In this document: one piece after another, positions 53,463 through 63,956 of the stretch
Position numbering within the stretch: the first letter of the stretch is position 1
Layout: each line of letters begins with the position of its first letter
Assembly: GCA_036365455.1 (NCBI GenBank)
Contig: JAWQUS010000030.1
Coordinates: forward strand, 2,046,001 to 2,110,000
From: Macrosoma leucophasiata
Lineage: Eukaryota > Arthropoda > Insecta > Lepidoptera > Hedylidae
DNA: 64,000 nt
Direction of reading: 5' to 3'
Position numbers and translations under genes: made by a program
The notes under the pieces: model-generated
Told to the model about the DNA's origin: nothing
What the model saw: the letters and a program-made list of their open reading frames with translations, nothing else
The model's database searches: none

Positions 53463-53592
53463 ATGTATCTTCACGCCAGGTCCCTAACGGGGTAGGCAGA
53501 GAGTGTAGAGCGCCCGGTTCAGACAAACCTCTCGTGCCTCGTCTACCTTCATCATTCTCTTCATACATGCACGCCGATTCCTAAGACTTTTG
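53463..53592 (-). mobile_element. RTE1 LINE 3' end with 12-bp TSD
   Basis: ATTAGAATTAGT is exact at 53451-53462 and 53593-53604. The 130-bp insert matches 52587-52720. Confidence 0.9.
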
Positions 53593-53648
53593 ATTAGAAT
53601 TAGTGACAACAATTATTAAACATATGTCTAACATTGTATCGTCTAGTA

Positions 53649-53745
53649 GCTGACGTCAAATCACGTCTGACGTAAGCATTCTTCTTCTTCATTTCAACTT
53701 CACATCGTATTTACCGTGACGTTATTCGTTGTCGATCAATCAAAT
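53649..53745 (+). repeat. CRE-like repeat, copy 2
   Basis: GCTGACGTCAAATCACGTCT contains the palindrome TGACGTCA (53651-53658). CGTGACGTTATTCGTTGTCG follows. Confidence 0.6.
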
Positions 53746-54257
53746 ACTTAATTTGTTTACATTTGATGTCGTAAGTTTGGTGTGAGAATATCATGTAAAA
53801 ACAATTTAATTTTATGTGTTTTATATAAATATATGCTGTAGTAATTTTATGCTATTTAAGCCTTAAACCTAAATCCACTCCTGTTTTTGCCACCAGGGTA
53901 GACAGGGGTAAATTTATACACTCAGATATGCTTGCGTTATGAGTGACAACAATTCACAAATTGTCTGTCACATTTTGTCGCATGAAATAAGTGGCGAGCA
54001 TATTAACATCACATTACCAAACTCCAAGAGCTGATAACTACTGAAAATGGAAAACCCCCACTAGCGTTTGCCTCTAATTATTTATTTTTTATTTATTTTT
54101 TATTTTTTTTTTTAATTATTTATTATTTTTACTTCTTAATCAGTTATTATTTTATCCATAGTAGTGATTAGTACTAGTCTAAAGAAGCAGTTATAAAAAC
54201 CTTAATTGTATTATACCAAAAAAATTAACACAAAAATAAACATCATAGCATCCCTTA

Positions 54258-54365
54258 AAACCGCTGACGTCAAAACACGTCGGACGTAAATATTTTTCAA
54301 CTTCATATCGTGTTTACATCAGCTGTATGTTTCTGACGTTATTCATCGTCATGCTAATGATATGG
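54258..54365 (+). repeat. CRE-like repeat, copy 3
   Basis: TGACGTCA at 54265-54272, then ACACGTCGGACGTAAATATT and CTGACGTTATTCATCGTC. Confidence 0.6.
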
Positions 54366-54432
54366 CAATTTGCTAACAAGGCTGTATGCGATGAATTTTT
54401 ACACGTATTTATAAAAGCAGTTTTATTATATA

Positions 54433-54614
54433 CTAGCTGTTGCACGCTGTTCGCCCGCGTGGATGTCGTTTAAAAAGTAGCCTATGTTCTTTCTCAAAGT
54501 CAACTCTATCTGTGTACCAAATTTCATTAAAATCGGTTCAGGCGTTTGAACGTGAAAAGGTAACAGACAGACAGATAGACAGAGTTACTTTCACATTTAT
54601 AATATTAGTAGGGA
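54433..54614 (-). mobile_element. Non-autonomous Helitron H2
   Basis: On the minus strand A|TCCCTACTAATATTATAAAT begins it and GCAACAGCTAG|T ends it. 182 bp, related to 15282-15473. Both borders fit the Helitron rule. An ORF over it is spurious. Confidence 0.85.
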
Positions 54615-54748
54615 TTGTAGAACGTATTGTGTATATTTCAGCATGCTGAGTTCATAGATGTGTTTTGTGTTGCCAGATTTGAAATATCAAAGTTGTTCCA
54701 AAATTCCGTGATGCTGAGCACTAATTAATGTGGGTTATTTATATAACT

Positions 54749-55008
54749 GCCTCAGTAGCGTAGTGGTAGCAGGCCACTACTACAACGCTGGAGGTCCTGG
54801 GTTCGATTCCCGGGTCAGAGGCTATCAGAGATAACGGTTTAAAATCCTTTATCTATGGTTCTATTGGGGTTTATTCCATTTTCTGGTAGTTTCCCAGTAC
54901 TTCGGAGTTTGGTAATGTGCCCGGAGATGGCAACAGGCTCGCCACCTGTTACATGGGCCAAAAACATAACCGACGAATCGTGGGTTTAAAGGCGTGAAGT
55001 TACGTTTT
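54749..55008 (+). repeat. S2 tRNA-headed SINE with 3' deletion
   Basis: GCCTCAGTAGCGTAGTGGTA head, B-box GGGTTCGATTCCCGGG, and tail AGGCGTGAAGTTACGTTTTT. The CTGCCTACCCC segment is deleted. Confidence 0.8.
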
Positions 55009-55149
55009 TTAAAATAATTTAGGCTTTAAAATACTGCACAAGATAAGCTAGGAGATAAGCTATAGCTATATAGGAGTATACTGTATAAGCTCTCTAACAA
55101 ATATTTTTTATGCTCGTTATTACTACAAAAAGGTTATCTACGCTCATTT

Positions 55150-55283
55150 TGACAACTTAGGTCTCAGAAGTGATGACGCATCTGCATTTACACCTCTGAT
55201 TTTTGTGTATATGTCTATAGGTAGCACTTAACAACCACGTGAATTGCATGTTTGTTTGCCACTTTTGTAACATAAAAAAACCT
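55150..55283 (+). repeat. A-repeat tail half
   Basis: TTAGGTCTCAGAAGTGATGA to TTTTGTAACATAAAAAAACC. Confidence 0.7.
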
Positions 55284-55447
55284 TAATAGCTTTATCTTAG
55301 TGCCAGGTAATATTAAGGTCAAAGCCTATAGAAAGGGAACATATGATGAAATAAAACGCCTGAAACCACCCCATATTTTACATCCCACTTACAGCCACTC
55401 ATGGTGAACATACAGCCGGAAATTCGGACGAGCCGAACAAACTATTT

Positions 55448-55868
55448 AGGGTCCCTTACCTAAAAAGGAGGAAATAAAGGTCAAGTACGTGTCGGACCAC
55501 GCGCAGTGTAGGATGCCGTAGTTTTTAGGTTTGAATAATGTAATGAAAAGAAATAATAAATATTTTCTATGAAGTTGTTCGAAATTTTCGAGTAAAATAC
55601 ATTTGGTCGACTATTTCTCGCAAACTTTTAAGGCCAAATTGGGTGTGATAGTTTTCCTTTTAATTTTATTTTATATGCTTCTGTTGCCGTTACGTTTGAT
55701 TTCTAACAATAACCGTTTAGTTGGCAGAGGGGGAGACACTTGACTCTGACGAAAATTTACAATTTAAAGCTTAATAAGTCACGAACAGTTTACTAAATCG
55801 AAAAATGATATTTGTACACCTCTAACGTTTTTGATAGACCTATCCAACGATATTCCACACTATATAGA
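55448..55868 (+). repeat. E-type repeat
   Basis: GGTCAAGTACGTGTCGGACC start, matching 31295. The second half is the inverse of 14330-14510 (TAATAAGTCACGAACAGTTT). Confidence 0.6.
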
Positions 55869-55877
55869 CCCCAAAAA

Positions 55878-56010
55878 TAGAGGGCCATAGATTACCATTA
55901 AACGGGAAAACGACAGTCTGAACACTACCACTTGGCGGCAGACAGATTAGGTAATGCGGTGGTGCCTACACTCTCGAGCTCCTACACAGGAACTCTAACC
56001 ACCAGTAAAA
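55878..56010 (-). repeat. A-repeat head half
   Basis: GGGCCATAGATTACCATT to GGAACTCTAACCACCAGTAA. Confidence 0.7.
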
Positions 56011-56089
56011 TGCTTAATCCTGGCGTGGGGGTATGACGACCCCACTGCCCACTAGTGGTAGATTTTTTTTCTACATACAACAAAATTTT

Positions 56090-56295
56090 TCCACTTGTGC
56101 AGTCAGTCAACCAAACAATGGAGGTCCAACGAAGTACAATAGCGTAAGATGGGCAGCAGGTTCCTACGATAAAACTACAGCCACTGTGATCGCCAATCCG
56201 CATGCCAAGCGTGGCGTGTTGGCGTTGGCACATCCCCTTATGGGGTGGCTTTGGTCCACAAGTGGACATCTTATCTGCGGATTGATGATGATATA
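56090..56295 (+). repeat. LINE 3'-end fragment (partner of 268-500)
   Basis: The translation includes VRWAAGSYDKTTATVIANPH, corresponding to the minus-strand frame at 274-503. It ends with GATGATGATAT. Confidence 0.55.
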
Positions 56296-56568
56296 CTGCT
56301 TGACATTATACCTACCCGTATACTACAACACCCTTCAAACGTGTGAAGAGATAGGTGAAAACTGTGACTGTGTTATTCGTGTGTCTTCATGAAATATGAT
56401 ATTATGGTAAAGTAATTATATATTGTGGGTGGGTGTGCGTTGCTCTAGGAGGAATCCCTAACACCTGAAGCTTACGTAAGCGCAGTGCCTACGGCAAATA
56501 ATATTTCGCTCCCGATTTCTTGAAGGTATTAAAATTTTTATCTATGAAGATAAATTTGTTTTTTTTTA

Positions 56569-56618
56569 GGGTTCCGTACCTTAAAAGGAAAAAAGGAACC
56601 CTTATAGGATCTTTCGTG

Positions 56619-56653
<35 letters not shown>

Positions 56654-57201
56654 CACAGCCAATTTGCTCCGAAACTACTCGACCGATTGAGTTGAAATTT
56701 GAAAAATATATGTAAATTGGTGACCCAAAGATGAACACGTCATGTAAAATAATAAATTTTAAACAGAGGAGTCACTTTCGAGGGGTAAATCAGAAAATTA
56801 AAAAATATATATTCGTAAACTGCGTCGTGTGACATATCAAGTGAAAGAAGTTGTTGTCAGCATCTCAGATAATTTTTGAAAATAATTTTTGCATAAACAA
56901 ATTTGAAGTTATTTAAGAAAAACGACGAAAATTGACCATCCCCCCCCATGTCCGAAACTACTGAACTTAAAATTTTGAAAAAAATGTGGAAAATAGTTCT
57001 TTGCCTATAGATTACTGACAAACCTATAAGTATTCAATTGAGTATTCAAATTAAATCGAAAATTCTTAATAATATAACACCCCCTGCCGGTACCACCGTA
57101 ACCACTATATCCCTGCATTTTAAATGTGTAATATTTTCGAAAATATTTATTTAAGTTACGGAACCCTCACCACGCGAGTCGAACTCGCACTTGTCCGGTT
57201 T
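56569..57201 (-). repeat. E-type dispersed element, inverted copy
   Basis: TTAGGGTTCCGTACCTTAAA to GTCGAACTCGCACTTGTCCGG. (GTCT)n at 56618-56650. Inverse of 16222-16889. Confidence 0.8.
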
Positions 57202-57214
57202 CTTTTATCTATGG

Positions 57215-57342
57215 AAGCGCGCATGGCTTCGCGGCTGGTGCAGATCGGAAGCGATCTACACGGTTAAGCGATACGGGCGCGATCGGGTGTGTGATGGGTA
57301 ACCGCGGTAAAAATATGTAACTCGTGGCCAGCAGTGGGATGT
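57215..57342 (-). repeat. D-repeat, internally deleted
   Basis: GGAAGCGCGCATGGCTTCGC, GATCGGGTGTGTGATGGGTA, then directly CCAGCAGTGGGATG. Confidence 0.7.
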
Positions 57343-57406
57343 GCAGTCATCACTTAACATCAATGTGAACTGCATGCTTATTTGCCATCTTCATACCGTA
57401 AAAATA
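57343..57406 (+). repeat. A-repeat tail fragment
   Basis: TGCAGTCATCACTTAACATC to CTTCATACCGTAAAAAT, fused to the D-repeat. Confidence 0.65.
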
Positions 57407-57707
57407 TTGTCAAAAGGCATTAAGAGGCAATGCGACACATAAAAGACTATATGCATTATAGAACCGTAATGTTAGATTGTCTTTCTATGTGCTGCCTATA
57501 AACTTGAGCTTGTTTGTGCTTCCCTTAAATGTAGTCGTTGTGAAAATCGTAAATCCGTGGCGTTAAATGATTTTGATTCTTGTGACTGTATAGTAAAATA
57601 CAATTTAGATTGATCATAAGTTATACCTGGTTCTTATAGTATTGACGTTCTAGTCTGCCTAATACAGTTACTGTTTCTTTTGTGCAATAGTTATCTAACA
57701 TCGGACA

Positions 57708-58185
57708 TAAACGTAACTTCACGCCTGTAATCCCCGAAAAGTTAGGCAGAGGTATGTATGCATGTATCTTTACGCCAGATCCCTAACATGTATGTAACTT
57801 TGTATTTTTTATCAGTATAGCTTTATTATTTATAGGTATTTAATATATACGACAGACGCTTTGCTGGCGTGATTTAGGTCCTATGTCACAAAATCGGCCC
57901 CAATGGTAGACCAGCGCCGCTCGTAAGATCGGCTTTATGCTGAATTGGGGACCTTTTTGTAACAACTTTGATTTTGTGTTCTTAGTTTTGGTTTTTTTTT
58001 TTTATGTTGTTACAAATAAAGTTTTTTTATTCTATTCTATTCTAACAGGGTAGGCAGAGAGTGTAGAGCGCCAGATATCGCGGTCCTGACATACCTCTCG
58101 TGCCTCATCTACCTTCATCGTTCTCTTCATACATTCACGCCGATTCCTAAGACTTTTAACCGCACCATCAGACAGAACAGAGTTG
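57708..58185 (-). repeat. S2 tail plus RTE1 3' end, interrupted
   Basis: AACGTAACTTCACGCCTGTA then ATCCCCGAA is an S2 tail. RTE1 starts at 57766 (TATCTTTACGCCAGATCCCT), stops at CTAAC, and resumes at 58046 (GGGTAGGCAGAGAGTGTAGA) to 58185. Confidence 0.7.
57791..58044 (+). repeat. LINE 3' end inserted in RTE1
   Basis: Ends TTGTTACAAATAAAGTTTTT and a (TATTC)n tail, typical of a non-LTR 3' end. It splits RTE1 at CTAAC, with TAAC repeated at both borders. Confidence 0.6.
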
Positions 58186-58249
58186 AGGTAATTGCACATA
58201 TTGAAGCATACAATTAAACACCCGTCCATGTGACATGTGGCATGCTTGT

Positions 58250-58426
58250 TTACATCTCCGGGCACATTACCACTCTGAGATACTGGGACACTTCCAAATA
58301 ATGGAAAAATCCCAATAGAACCAGAGATTTAACACCATTATCCCTGATAGCCCCCGACCCGAGAATCGAACCCAGTACCCCAGCGTGGTAGTAGTGGTCT
58401 GCTTCCACTAGACTATTGAGGCATAT
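58250..58426 (-). repeat. S2 tRNA-headed SINE, 3'-truncated
   Basis: GAGAATCGAACCCAGTACCC is the inverse B-box. The body reads ACATCTCCGGGCACATTACC at its far end. Confidence 0.75.
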
Positions 58427-58504
58427 AGAAATCCTCATTCGAGATTAACAATACCTATAAATGCAAACGTGTTATAGCCCTTTATAGGCAAACAATAAAA
58501 ACTT

Positions 58505-58804
58505 TTACTGGTGGTAGAGCTCCAGTGACGAAGCTCGCGGGCGTAGGAACCACCGCATTACCTAATATACTTGCCGCTAAATGGTAGTGTTCAGCACTAT
58601 CGTGTTCCGGTCAGGTGGTAATGTATGGCCCTGTAATTTCCGGCACAGAGGCATAACACCTTAGGCCTCAGGAGTGGTAACGCATCTGCATTTTGATCGT
58701 GGTCTTTGTGTGGGTGTCTATAGGCTGCAGTCATCACTTAACATCAATGTGAACTGCATGCTTGTTTGCCATTTCGATTACATAAAAAAAAAAAAAAAAA
58801 AAAA
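58505..58804 (+). repeat. A-repeat, full length
   Basis: TACTGGTGGTAGAGCTCCAG to an A-run of about 20 at 58784-58804. Confidence 0.9.
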
Positions 58805-58814
58805 CCAAACAAAC

Positions 58815-60258
58815 CACCATTTAAAAAACACAACAACTGTTCATCTTCATAACATTCCAGTGTAATTTATTCACAAGACTTGCCAAATTCATTTAAAGCG
58901 ACGTTCAAACTGAAATGGGCTATTATTAAAATGTAGTGATCGCAACTAATACGGACTGTGGCGACGAGCCAAGATCTTCGAAGTCTATGGAAACCAATTT
59001 TAAATGAAACGGATTTCTGTAAGCGTTTGGCAAGAGCGTCGTGAGGGGTTACCGGATTGAGGATTCCTTTTCTCTTTGATCTTGATGTATAGTGCAGTTG
59101 AAGTTGTTCGTAATGCGCGATTTGAAAACATTTTCTTTAGTGAGCACTAATTTTTATTACCGGTGTCTTATCCTGTGGTTTATGCGTTGGCAGAGAATAC
59201 GTAATAATACTACGTATAGAATGGACACTTCGACGTCCCGCCCGATTTGCTCTCATCACTCAACCCCATCTCTTATGGGCGAAGGTTGGTACTTTCTACG
59301 TGCTACGCACACAGGTGCGCGTGTCAATACACGTCACTGATTGATGTCTGTGTAATTCAAAAACAAATTAAGCGTTTATACGCAATTTTGGCGGAGTGGC
59401 CGCGGTGTAGCGTTGGCGTAATCTTAATACGTCTTTTTGCAGTTAACATTGATGCTCTAAAAGGATGTGCTATGTTTAAACTGCACTTTGACTACAAAGC
59501 CAGTTGGTATGAATGGCTTGCAGTTGCTAGCCCTCAGTAAGCATGCCGTCGTAACTATTCACTGCGTACCAACTGCATTAGAGCCACACAGAATAGTTTT
59601 ATATGCATGTTTCTATTGGTGATCACATAAGACCTAAGCCTATTTAACTAAACCATAAAAAACAGAACTGTTCATCTTCATTATGTTACATTCCAATCCA
59701 ATTTATTCACAAAACTTGCCAAATTCATTTAAAGCGACGTTCAAACTGAAATGGGCATTTATTAAAATGCAGTTATCGCAACTAATACGGGCTGTGGCGA
59801 CGAGCCAAGATCTTGAAGCCTGTGGAAACCAATTTTAAATGAAACGGATTTTTGTAAGCGTTTGGCAAGAGCGTCGTGAGGGGTTACCGGATTGAGGATT
59901 TCCTTTTCTCTTTGATCTTGATGTATAGTGCAGTTGAAGTTGTTCGTAATGCGCGATTTGAAAACATTTTCTTTTTTTAAGCACTATTTTTTATTATCGT
60001 TGTCTCACCCTGTGTTATATGTATTGATGTAGTCTTATACCGTTTTGATGCAGTTTACATTAAGGCACTATAACATGATAGGTTTCAACTGCAGTTCGAC
60101 TAATAAGCCAATCGGTGTGCAGCTGATGTGCAGTTGCTAGATCTCAGTCAGCATGCAGTCGTCGAAACAATTCACTAATTAATAACTGCAACCGAACCAA
60201 ATAGGATAGTTTTAAATGGTTATATCTATTCGTGATCGCATAAGACGTAACCCTTTTT
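58815..60258 (+). repeat. Tandem duplication, two units
   Basis: Unit 1 (58815-59640) and unit 2 (59665-60258) share AGCGACGTTCAAACTGAAAT, GGGGTTACCGGATTGAGGAT, GAAGTTGTTCGTAATGCGCG and the later CAGTTGCTAG and AATAGTTTTA blocks. Unit 1 is longer because it contains an M1 element. Confidence 0.85.
59188..59418 (+). repeat. M1 dispersed repeat inside unit 1
   Basis: GTTGGCAGAGAATACGTAAT to GAGTGGCCGCGGTGTAGCG. Absent from unit 2. Confidence 0.7.
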
Positions 60259-60336
60259 AACCGACTCCGAAAAAAGGAGGAGGTTCTCAATTTGTCCGGA
60301 TCTTTTTTAATCTGTTAATAATACTCGGAACAACAA

Positions 60337-61016
60337 CTAGCTGTGCCCGCGACTTCGTCCACGTGAGAAAAAATATGATTGTTCAGTATCTACCCGGACG
60401 AAGTCGTGGGCGCAGCTAGTATAAAAGTAGCCTAAGTTACACCTTATTACACCAGTTATCTGTCAGTGAAAGTCCCCTCAAAGTCGGAGACACTCAAATT
60501 CTATTCATTTGTATGTAGGTATGTATGTATGTATGGAGATAAAAGTAGCCTAAGTTACTCCTTATCACATCAGCTATCTGCCAGTGAAAGTCCCGTCAAA
60601 ATCTGAGACACTTAAATTCTATTTATTTGTATGTAGGTATATTTGTATGTATGGTTGTATGGAGATAAAAGTAGCCTAAGTTACTTCTTATTACATCAGC
60701 TACCTTCCCGTGGAAGTCCCGTCAAAGTCGGATACACTCCAATTCTACTTATTTGTATGTAGGTATGTATGTATGTATTGATATAATAGTAGCCTAAGTT
60801 ACTCCTTGTCACATCAGCTATCTGCCAGTGAAAGTCCCGTCAAAATCGGTCCAGCCGTTCCCAAGATTAGCCCCGCCAAACAGACAGACAGACAGACAGA
60901 AATTGTAAAAAATGTTGTTTTGGTATATGTACCGTGTATACATACTTGTGCATTTAGTAAAAAGATGTTATTTTAATATTACAAATAGACACTCCAATTT
61001 TATTTATTTGTATAGA
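60337..61016 (-). mobile_element. Helitron with inverted 3' end and tandem core
   Basis: On the minus strand A|TCTATACAAATAAATAAAAT begins the element and GGGCACAGCTAG|T ends it at 60337. A second, inverse 3' end (GGACGAAGTCGTGGGCGCAG then CTAG at 60416-60419) faces the first. Between 60421 and 60880 a unit of roughly 120 bp (ATAAAAGTAGCCTAAGTTAC ... TATGTAGGTATGTATGTATG) is repeated nearly four times. No protein is encoded. Confidence 0.8.
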
Positions 61017-61440
61017 TTAGAATATCTTCCTAATTAGTCATTCGTAGGATATATTTATATATTATAATACAATAATTAAGATCAATCTCCGTTATCATTA
61101 TTTGTGACCAAAATCACTGAACGAAACGACACGCGGAACACGAAAAGCCACTAATCCAATACAACTTTCATAGCACATTATTATTGTTATATTCGGTATA
61201 AATATGTTGCTTACTTAGCGATTGTTTTGATGTCCCATTGCTAGTTTCTCTTCCGTTTGGATGGGACTTTTATTATGTTATGATAGTGACAAACAAGCGT
61301 GGATACTAATCCCCTTATTCATAAATGTATTTTGGCTGAAGTGTTGCTAATCTCTCCTTTGTCTTTTTCTATCCTGCACATTTGACAATGCAACAGACAA
61401 AGACAAAGCATTCTATAGCTCAAACGTGTCTAATGTAAAT
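61017..61440. other. AT-rich sequence, nothing recognised
   Basis: A weak A-repeat-like fragment (GTGACAAACAAGCGTGGAT) is near 61287. Confidence 0.3.
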
Positions 61441-61446
61441 TTTATT

Positions 61447-61640
61447 TTTAAAGAAAATGGAAAGAAAAATTTGACTTCAGGCGAGACTCGAACTCGCGAC
61501 CTACTGGGAATCTAGTCCAGCCGCTCTTCCAATTGAGCTACTGAAGTCCTGCCCGATTTGTCAAATCTTTCCTTCACATCTATTGCATTGCTTTATGGTA
61601 GCAGCAGCGCCATCTATTACCAACTATGCTAGTTAGGCAA
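61447..61640 (-). repeat. S3 SINE, tRNA-like head intact
   Basis: Head 61473-61548 (76 nt) is nearly identical to 31895-31970. TTTCCTTCACATCTATTGCA and a GCAGCGCCATCTATTAC block follow. Confidence 0.85.
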
Positions 61641-61708
61641 CCGATATAATAGACTTTTCAGTTTATTGAACATCGTAAGGAAGTCGGTTTTACCCTTAAT
61701 AATTGTTT

Positions 61709-61812
61709 TCATATTATTTCGCATTAACACATGCTTGTGAAATATATTTTATTTTTAAAGAAAAATGGAAAGAAAAATTTGACTTCAGGCGAGACTCGAA
61801 CTCGGGACCTAC
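61709..61812 (-). repeat. S3 SINE tail and truncated head
   Basis: TATTTCGCATTAACACATGC to GAGACTCGAACTCGGGACCTAC; the head is cut after the T-arm. Confidence 0.75.
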
Positions 61813-61929
61813 TTGTGTCTAATGTAAGTTTATGAATAAGGGGTTAAGTGAATACTGCAGCCTTTAGACATCTACACAAAAAAAATAGTTTTCCATTGGC
61901 AGCAGTAATTCTTGGACATTACCAACTAG

Positions 61930-62260
61930 CCGGTATACACACACCTGATGAAAAGTGAAGATGTAGCCGAATATGAAGCACGTTGGTCTAGAAAATACTT
62001 ATTCACTCTAGATTTAAAGATGCCCAGGTTGTAGTTTTTTGGAAACAAAGAAGCTGACAAAGTATTTTATATCTTAGTTGTACGTATAATAAATGTAGAG
62101 CCGAATTTCGTTCTAATTTGTGGAATGTTCACTGTGTAGGGATGATATTTCGCCGTTCTCCTAGTTGTCTTATTGTAAAAAGGTGAAGAGGGAATTAGAT
62201 TGTGCAGATCGTTCGCACATTCGCCTAAATGGATAGAAAATTGGGAGATACGCCACTTTA
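61930..62260 (-). pseudogene. LINE ORF2 C-terminal fragment
   Basis: The minus-strand frame reads NKTTRRTAKYHPYTVNIPQI, GSTFIIRTTKI, an in-frame stop at 62067, then NTLSASLFPKNYNLGIFKSR and VNKYFLDQRA. This is the usual order (HPY...RT--WN-LP...YNL--FK--VN) at the end of a non-LTR RT protein. Downstream there is no clear tail. Confidence 0.75.
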
Positions 62261-62275
62261 TGCGATGTTCAAGAC

Positions 62276-62312
62276 TAACATTAATGTGAACTGCATGCTT
62301 GTTTGTCAGAGC
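62276..62312 (+). repeat. A-repeat tail fragment
   Basis: TAACATTAATGTGAACTGCA then TGCTTGTTTGTC. Confidence 0.55.
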
Positions 62313-62330
62313 TATAATAACAAACCATAA

Positions 62331-62450
62331 ATATTGACAATCAAACGGGCGCATTGCGATTGTACAGATCAACATGGCCGTATCCACTTGCGGTTTTAAT
62401 CCATCTGTTGACACCTCGAATGGTCTCATCTGCTATAATGATGGCAATTA
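62331..62450 (+). repeat. Direct duplication, copy 1
   Basis: AAATATTGACAATCAAACGGG, ATCCATCTG--GACACC and TGGTCTCATC--CTATAATGATGGC parallel 62970-63095. Confidence 0.55.
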
Positions 62451-62496
62451 TTGACAGGTTACGTTTTGGGCATAAGCAGCGAAGCTTATCCAATAT

Positions 62497-62872
62497 TACT
62501 GGTGGTAGAGCTCCAGTGACGGAGCTCGTGGGCGACCACCACCGCATTACCTAATATGCTTGCCGCTAAATGGTAGTGTTCAGCACTATCGTGTTCCGAT
62601 CAGGTGGTAATGTATGGCCCTGTAATTTCCGGCACAGAGGCATAACACCTTAGGCCTCAGGAGTGGTAACGCATCTATATTTTGACCTTGGTCGTTGTGT
62701 GGGTGTCTATAGTGCATTTATCACTCAATGTGAACTGCATTCATATTTACCACTTCCATTACATTAAAAAAAATATCGTATTCCGGTCAGGTGGCAATAA
62801 TTTGTAATGTAATTTCCCTGTAATGTCCCTGTAATTTCCGGCACAGAGGCATAACACCGTAGGCCTCAGGAG
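62497..62872 (+). repeat. A-repeat, near full length, plus partial second
   Basis: 62497-62775 is nearly complete, TACTGGTGGTAGAGCTCCAG to TTCCATTACATTAAAAAAA. 62778-62872 is a second middle fragment, CGTATTCCGGTCAGGTGGCA, with a tandem CCTGTAAT[G/T]TCC duplication. Confidence 0.85.
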
Positions 62873-62969
62873 TTTGAGTACCTATCTTACGTACTAAATT
62901 TAGTTCTCATATTCCGGTTAACTACGGTTAATTTTCACATCAAGTGCCAACATTTCACGCGGATGAAAC

Positions 62970-63095
62970 AGTAAATATTGACAATGCAATGAGCGCCGCG
63001 ATTGTGGGAAGCAAAATGGCGGATCCCGTGTGCGGTTTCCATCCATCTGCTTACACCCCGAGTGGTTTCGTCCACTGTTTTGGTGGCGTTAATTA
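62970..63095 (+). repeat. Direct duplication, copy 2
   Basis: GTAAATATTGACAATGCAAT, GCGGTTTCCATCCATCTGCT and GAGTGGTTTCGTCC. Partner of 62331-62450. Confidence 0.55.
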
Positions 63096-63560
63096 ACTCA
63101 AATTGTGTGTTGTTACGCTCGGAAACACACGCACAAAGCTGGCTGTCATTATTGATGATAGATTAATGCAGATATCTATAAACATCTACGTCAATTTCAT
63201 AGTTGATTTGTTGTTACGTATTAAGTAGTCAAATGTTTTGCCACTAATTACGAGATGCGCAGCGATGGATCTCAAAAAAAAACAATTAACTTTTTGAACC
63301 AGTTTATTTCACAGTCCACAATTTTATTATATTATATACTAATAACTTATTAATTAAGGTATATCTTAATGATCCGATTTTAGGCAACAAGAAGACATAA
63401 AGTAAAACTAGGTTTTTTCCTATCGCTCCGATTCGTGGATGACAAATGGCGCGGTACGAACATGCAGTTCGGTTTTATAATAATTAAAATTAGGGTTGCG
63501 CAATTCCGGTAACGCGCGGTCTGTAGAGGCCGCCCAGGATGTAACACACTGTTTCTATTT
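63096..63560. other. AT-rich sequence, nothing recognised
   Basis: No feature seen. Confidence 0.3.
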
Positions 63561-63561
63561 A

Positions 63562-63900
63562 TGCAAGAAAGGTGGCAAACAAACATGCAGCTGATGACTG
63601 CAGCCTATAGACACTAACACAAGGACCAGAGGTCAAATGCAGATGCGTTGCCACCCCTGAGACCTGTTATGTCTCAATTATTACGGGGCCATACCAGAAT
63701 GAGTAGCATATTTTTATGGCATATTGGTTTTATGCAAGGGAAGTGGTAAACAAGCATGCATGCTTTCTACATAAGATGCAGTTTTTTAGTGAAATTAGGA
63801 CTGCAGCCTGTAGACATCTATATAAAAAACAGAGGCCAAAATGTAGAACTGTTTTGTCTCTGTAATAATTATTACGGAACCACACCAGTATTAGTACCTA
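63562..63900 (-). repeat. Two partial A-repeats in tandem
   Basis: 63562-63690 (GCAAGAAAGGTGGCAAACAA to ACGGGGCCATACC) and 63732-63900 (GCAAGGGAAGTGGTAAACAA to ACGGAACCACACC). Both are diverged and lack heads. Confidence 0.65.
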
Positions 63901-63956
63901 GTACATTGCACCCATATGAAACCAAGGCGGGCCATTAGTATAAAATATGAATATGG

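Noticed and set aside
56033..56392. 119-codon frame as a host gene
   Set aside because: Its core matches the 268-500 repeat and ends in a GAT-rich tail, so it is a LINE 3' end.
62067..62429. 120-codon minus-strand frame as a host gene
   Set aside because: Its C-terminal half matches a LINE C-terminus that continues past the stop; the rest is an A-repeat tail and unrelated sequence.
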